From an uncultured Synergistaceae bacterium (GTDB lineage: Bacteria; Synergistota; Synergistia; Synergistales; Aminobacteriaceae), in assembly GCA_937870605.1 (NCBI GenBank), contig CALMZW010000305.1:1-6519 (forward strand): a stretch of 6,519 nucleotides of DNA, written 5' to 3'. Shown piece by piece: positions 5,254 to 6,519 of this stretch. The translations under genes and the position numbers were made by a program. Positions within the stretch are counted from its first letter, which is position 1; the number at the start of each line of letters is the position of its first letter. A model generated the notes under the pieces. The model made no database searches. It was not told the origin of the DNA and saw nothing but the letters and a program-made list of their open reading frames with translations.

Positions 5254-6459
5254 ATGCCCGGATTCGAGATGTTCGACCAGAGGGAAATCGACGCGGTCGC
5301 CGATTGCCTGAAGCGCAAGATGGTTCACCGGTACTCGTTCAACGATACGCGCGGAGGCGTCTACAGAGTCGAGGAATTCGAAAACGCGGTCGCCGCGATG
5401 ATGGGGACGAAACACGCGCTCGCGGTCAACAGCGGCACGGCGTCGCTCTACGTCGCGCTTCGCGCCATGGGAATCGGCCCGGGCGACGAAGTCATCACGT
5501 CCGCGTTCACCTTCATCGCAAGCGTCGAGGCGATCCTCGAATGCGGCGCGATTCCCGTCATCGCCGATATCGACGAGAGCCTGAACCTCGACCCGGCCTC
5601 CGCCGAACAATGCATCACGGAACGGACGAAGGCCATCATGCCGGTCCACATGTACGGAGCCTCCGCCGACATGGACGCGTTCGCGTCCCTCTGCGAGCGG
5701 TACGGTCTCGACCTGATCGAGGACTCGTGCCAGGCGATGGGGGCGACGTACAAGGGGCGCTTCGTCGGCTCGATGGCGCGATGGGGCGCCTACAGCCTCG
5801 ACCCGTACAAGCTCATCACGGTGGGCGAAGGCGGACTCATCGTCACGAACGACACGGAGCTGTACCGGAAGATGGAATACTACCACGACCACGGGCACAT
5901 TCACGATAAATCCATCGATCGCGGCGCCGAGGGGAAGGCGTGCCTCGGGTTCAACTTCCGGATGAGCGAGATCCAGGGGGCGCTCGGGCTCGTGCAGCTC
6001 TCGAAGATGCAGGGCGCCGTCGACGCGCTTCGCGCAACGAAAAAGCGCATCCTGGAGGCCGTCGCAAACGTCAAGGGGCTCGCGCTGCGAACGCTCCCGG
6101 ACCGGAGCGGCGAGATCGCCACGCAGGTCGCGTTCATCCTCCCCGATGCGGATGCGGCGAAACGCTTCCAGAAGGCGTCGAAGGAGAAGGGCTTCGGATG
6201 CGGGATTCTTTCCGGCAATACGTGGCACTTCGCGAAACACTGGCGGACGCTCCGGGACGGGCAGATGTGGTCGAGGATCCGCTGCCCGCACGACTGTCCC
6301 TACGCCGAGGACATGCCGCAGTATCGCCCTGTCGAATGGGAGATCACCGAGCGCATCCTCGAGCGGACCGTCGCGTACTCGCTCAACATCAACACGTCGG
6401 CATCGCAGCTCGACGCCATGATCGGCGCGGTCACGACAGCGGCGAAAGCGGCGCTCTAG
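5254..6459 (+). CDS. kdnA: DegT/DnrJ/EryC1-family PLP aminotransferase, predicted 8-amino-3,8-dideoxy-octulosonate transaminase (KdnA)
   Basis: The product has 401 residues. AGGAGG (5240-5245), inside the last codons of kdnB, lies 8 nt before an ATG that directly follows the kdnB stop with no gap, so translation is coupled. The enzyme moves an amino group from glutamate to the 8-aldehyde of Kdo, giving Kdo8N. Visible features: NSGTASLYVAL (59-69, phosphate-binding region); PGDEVITSAFTFIAS (76-90); EDSCQAMGA (156-164) with D157 contacting the PLP ring nitrogen; SLDPYKLITVGEGG (181-194) with K186 the likely Schiff-base lysine; then a DHGHIH...DRGAE stretch and GFNFRMSE. From memory, that stretch and the MPGFE start resemble S. 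oneidensis KdnA more than generic sugar aminotransferases. Other family members aminate 3- or 4-keto nucleotide sugars, but no such sugar genes are nearby. The length and motifs are intact. Confidence 0.85.
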   Translation: MPGFEMFDQREIDAVADCLKRKMVHRYSFNDTRGGVYRVEEFENAVAAMMGTKHALAVNSGTASLYVALRAMGIGPGDEVITSAFTFIASVEAILECGAIPVIADIDESLNLDPASAEQCITERTKAIMPVHMYGASADMDAFASLCERYGLDLIEDSCQAMGATYKGRFVGSMARWGAYSLDPYKLITVGEGGLIVTNDTELYRKMEYYHDHGHIHDKSIDRGAEGKACLGFNFRMSEIQGALGLVQLSKMQGAVDALRATKKRILEAVANVKGLALRTLPDRSGEIATQVAFILPDADAAKRFQKASKEKGFGCGILSGNTWHFAKHWRTLRDGQMWSRIRCPHDCPYAEDMPQYRPVEWEITERILERTVAYSLNINTSASQLDAMIGAVTTAAKAAL

Positions 6460-6488
6460 GGCGTACGCGACGAGCACAGACGAAAGCG

Positions 6489-6519
6489 GGAGGCCTCTCC
6501 GGATCGGAGACAGGCCTCC
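6489..6519 (+). terminator. Strong hairpin closing the kdsB-kdnB-kdnA operon
   Basis: The outer stem GGAGGCC (6489-6495) pairs with GGCCTCC (6513-6519). An inner 6-bp stem TCTCCG (6496-6501) pairs with CGGAGA (6505-6510) around a GAT loop, with a 2-nt CA bulge on the 3' side. It begins 30 bp after the kdnA stop. The window ends at the base of the stem, so a following T-run cannot be seen; a Rho-independent terminator is likely but unproven. Confidence 0.65.

Noticed and set aside
4945..6477. Minus-strand open frame of 510 codons opposite kdnB and kdnA
   Set aside because: It shows the same shadow pattern, fully antisense to motif-bearing genes, with no ribosome binding site support or domain.

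Overview
The window comes from a GC-rich Gram-negative bacterium. Its right half encodes enzymes for a Kdo-type lipopolysaccharide sugar, so the cell has an LPS outer membrane. The left half carries an Lgt-family membrane enzyme and a tRNA nucleotidyltransferase that appears to be the CC-adding type. That type is known in, among others, Geobacter, Aquifex and Deinococcus. A deltaproteobacterial or other deep-branching Gram-negative lineage would fit, but I cannot assign a phylum from this window.

Layout. Genes on the minus strand fill positions 1 to 3124, and genes on the plus strand fill 3322 to 6459. The two sets diverge from a region of about 200 bp. Reading leftwards from there, the minus-strand set is: an Lgt-family protein (2345-3124), a 30-residue single-pass membrane peptide with a very strong ribosome binding site (2124-2216), a class II tRNA nucleotidyltransferase with an HD domain (827-2095), and an XRE regulator (404-769) overlapping an ImmA/IrrE-type metallopeptidase that runs off the left edge (1-407). 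The regulator/protease pair has its own promoter, with a perfect -10 TATAAT. Its -35 lies inside the last codons of the tRNA nucleotidyltransferase gene, and a dyad sits in the spacer.

The plus-strand set is a compact three-gene operon, kdsB-kdnB-kdnA, closed by a strong hairpin at the right edge. Known from Shewanella oneidensis, KdnB (an iron-type alcohol dehydrogenase) oxidises C8 of Kdo. KdnA (a PLP aminotransferase) then installs an amino group to give 8-amino-3,8-dideoxy-D-manno-octulosonate (Kdo8N), and KdsB activates the sugar with CTP. The cassette predicts Kdo8N in place of, or beside, Kdo in the LPS inner core.

The points most worth a second look are: the Kdo8N cassette in a genome that does not look like Shewanella; a deletion of about 16 residues in the flexible loop of the tRNA nucleotidyltransferase, predicting CC-adding only; an Lgt homologue lacking the usual His/Tyr-Gly-Gly motif; and the small membrane ORF between them. 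No CRISPR array, tRNA, rRNA or insertion sequence was seen.
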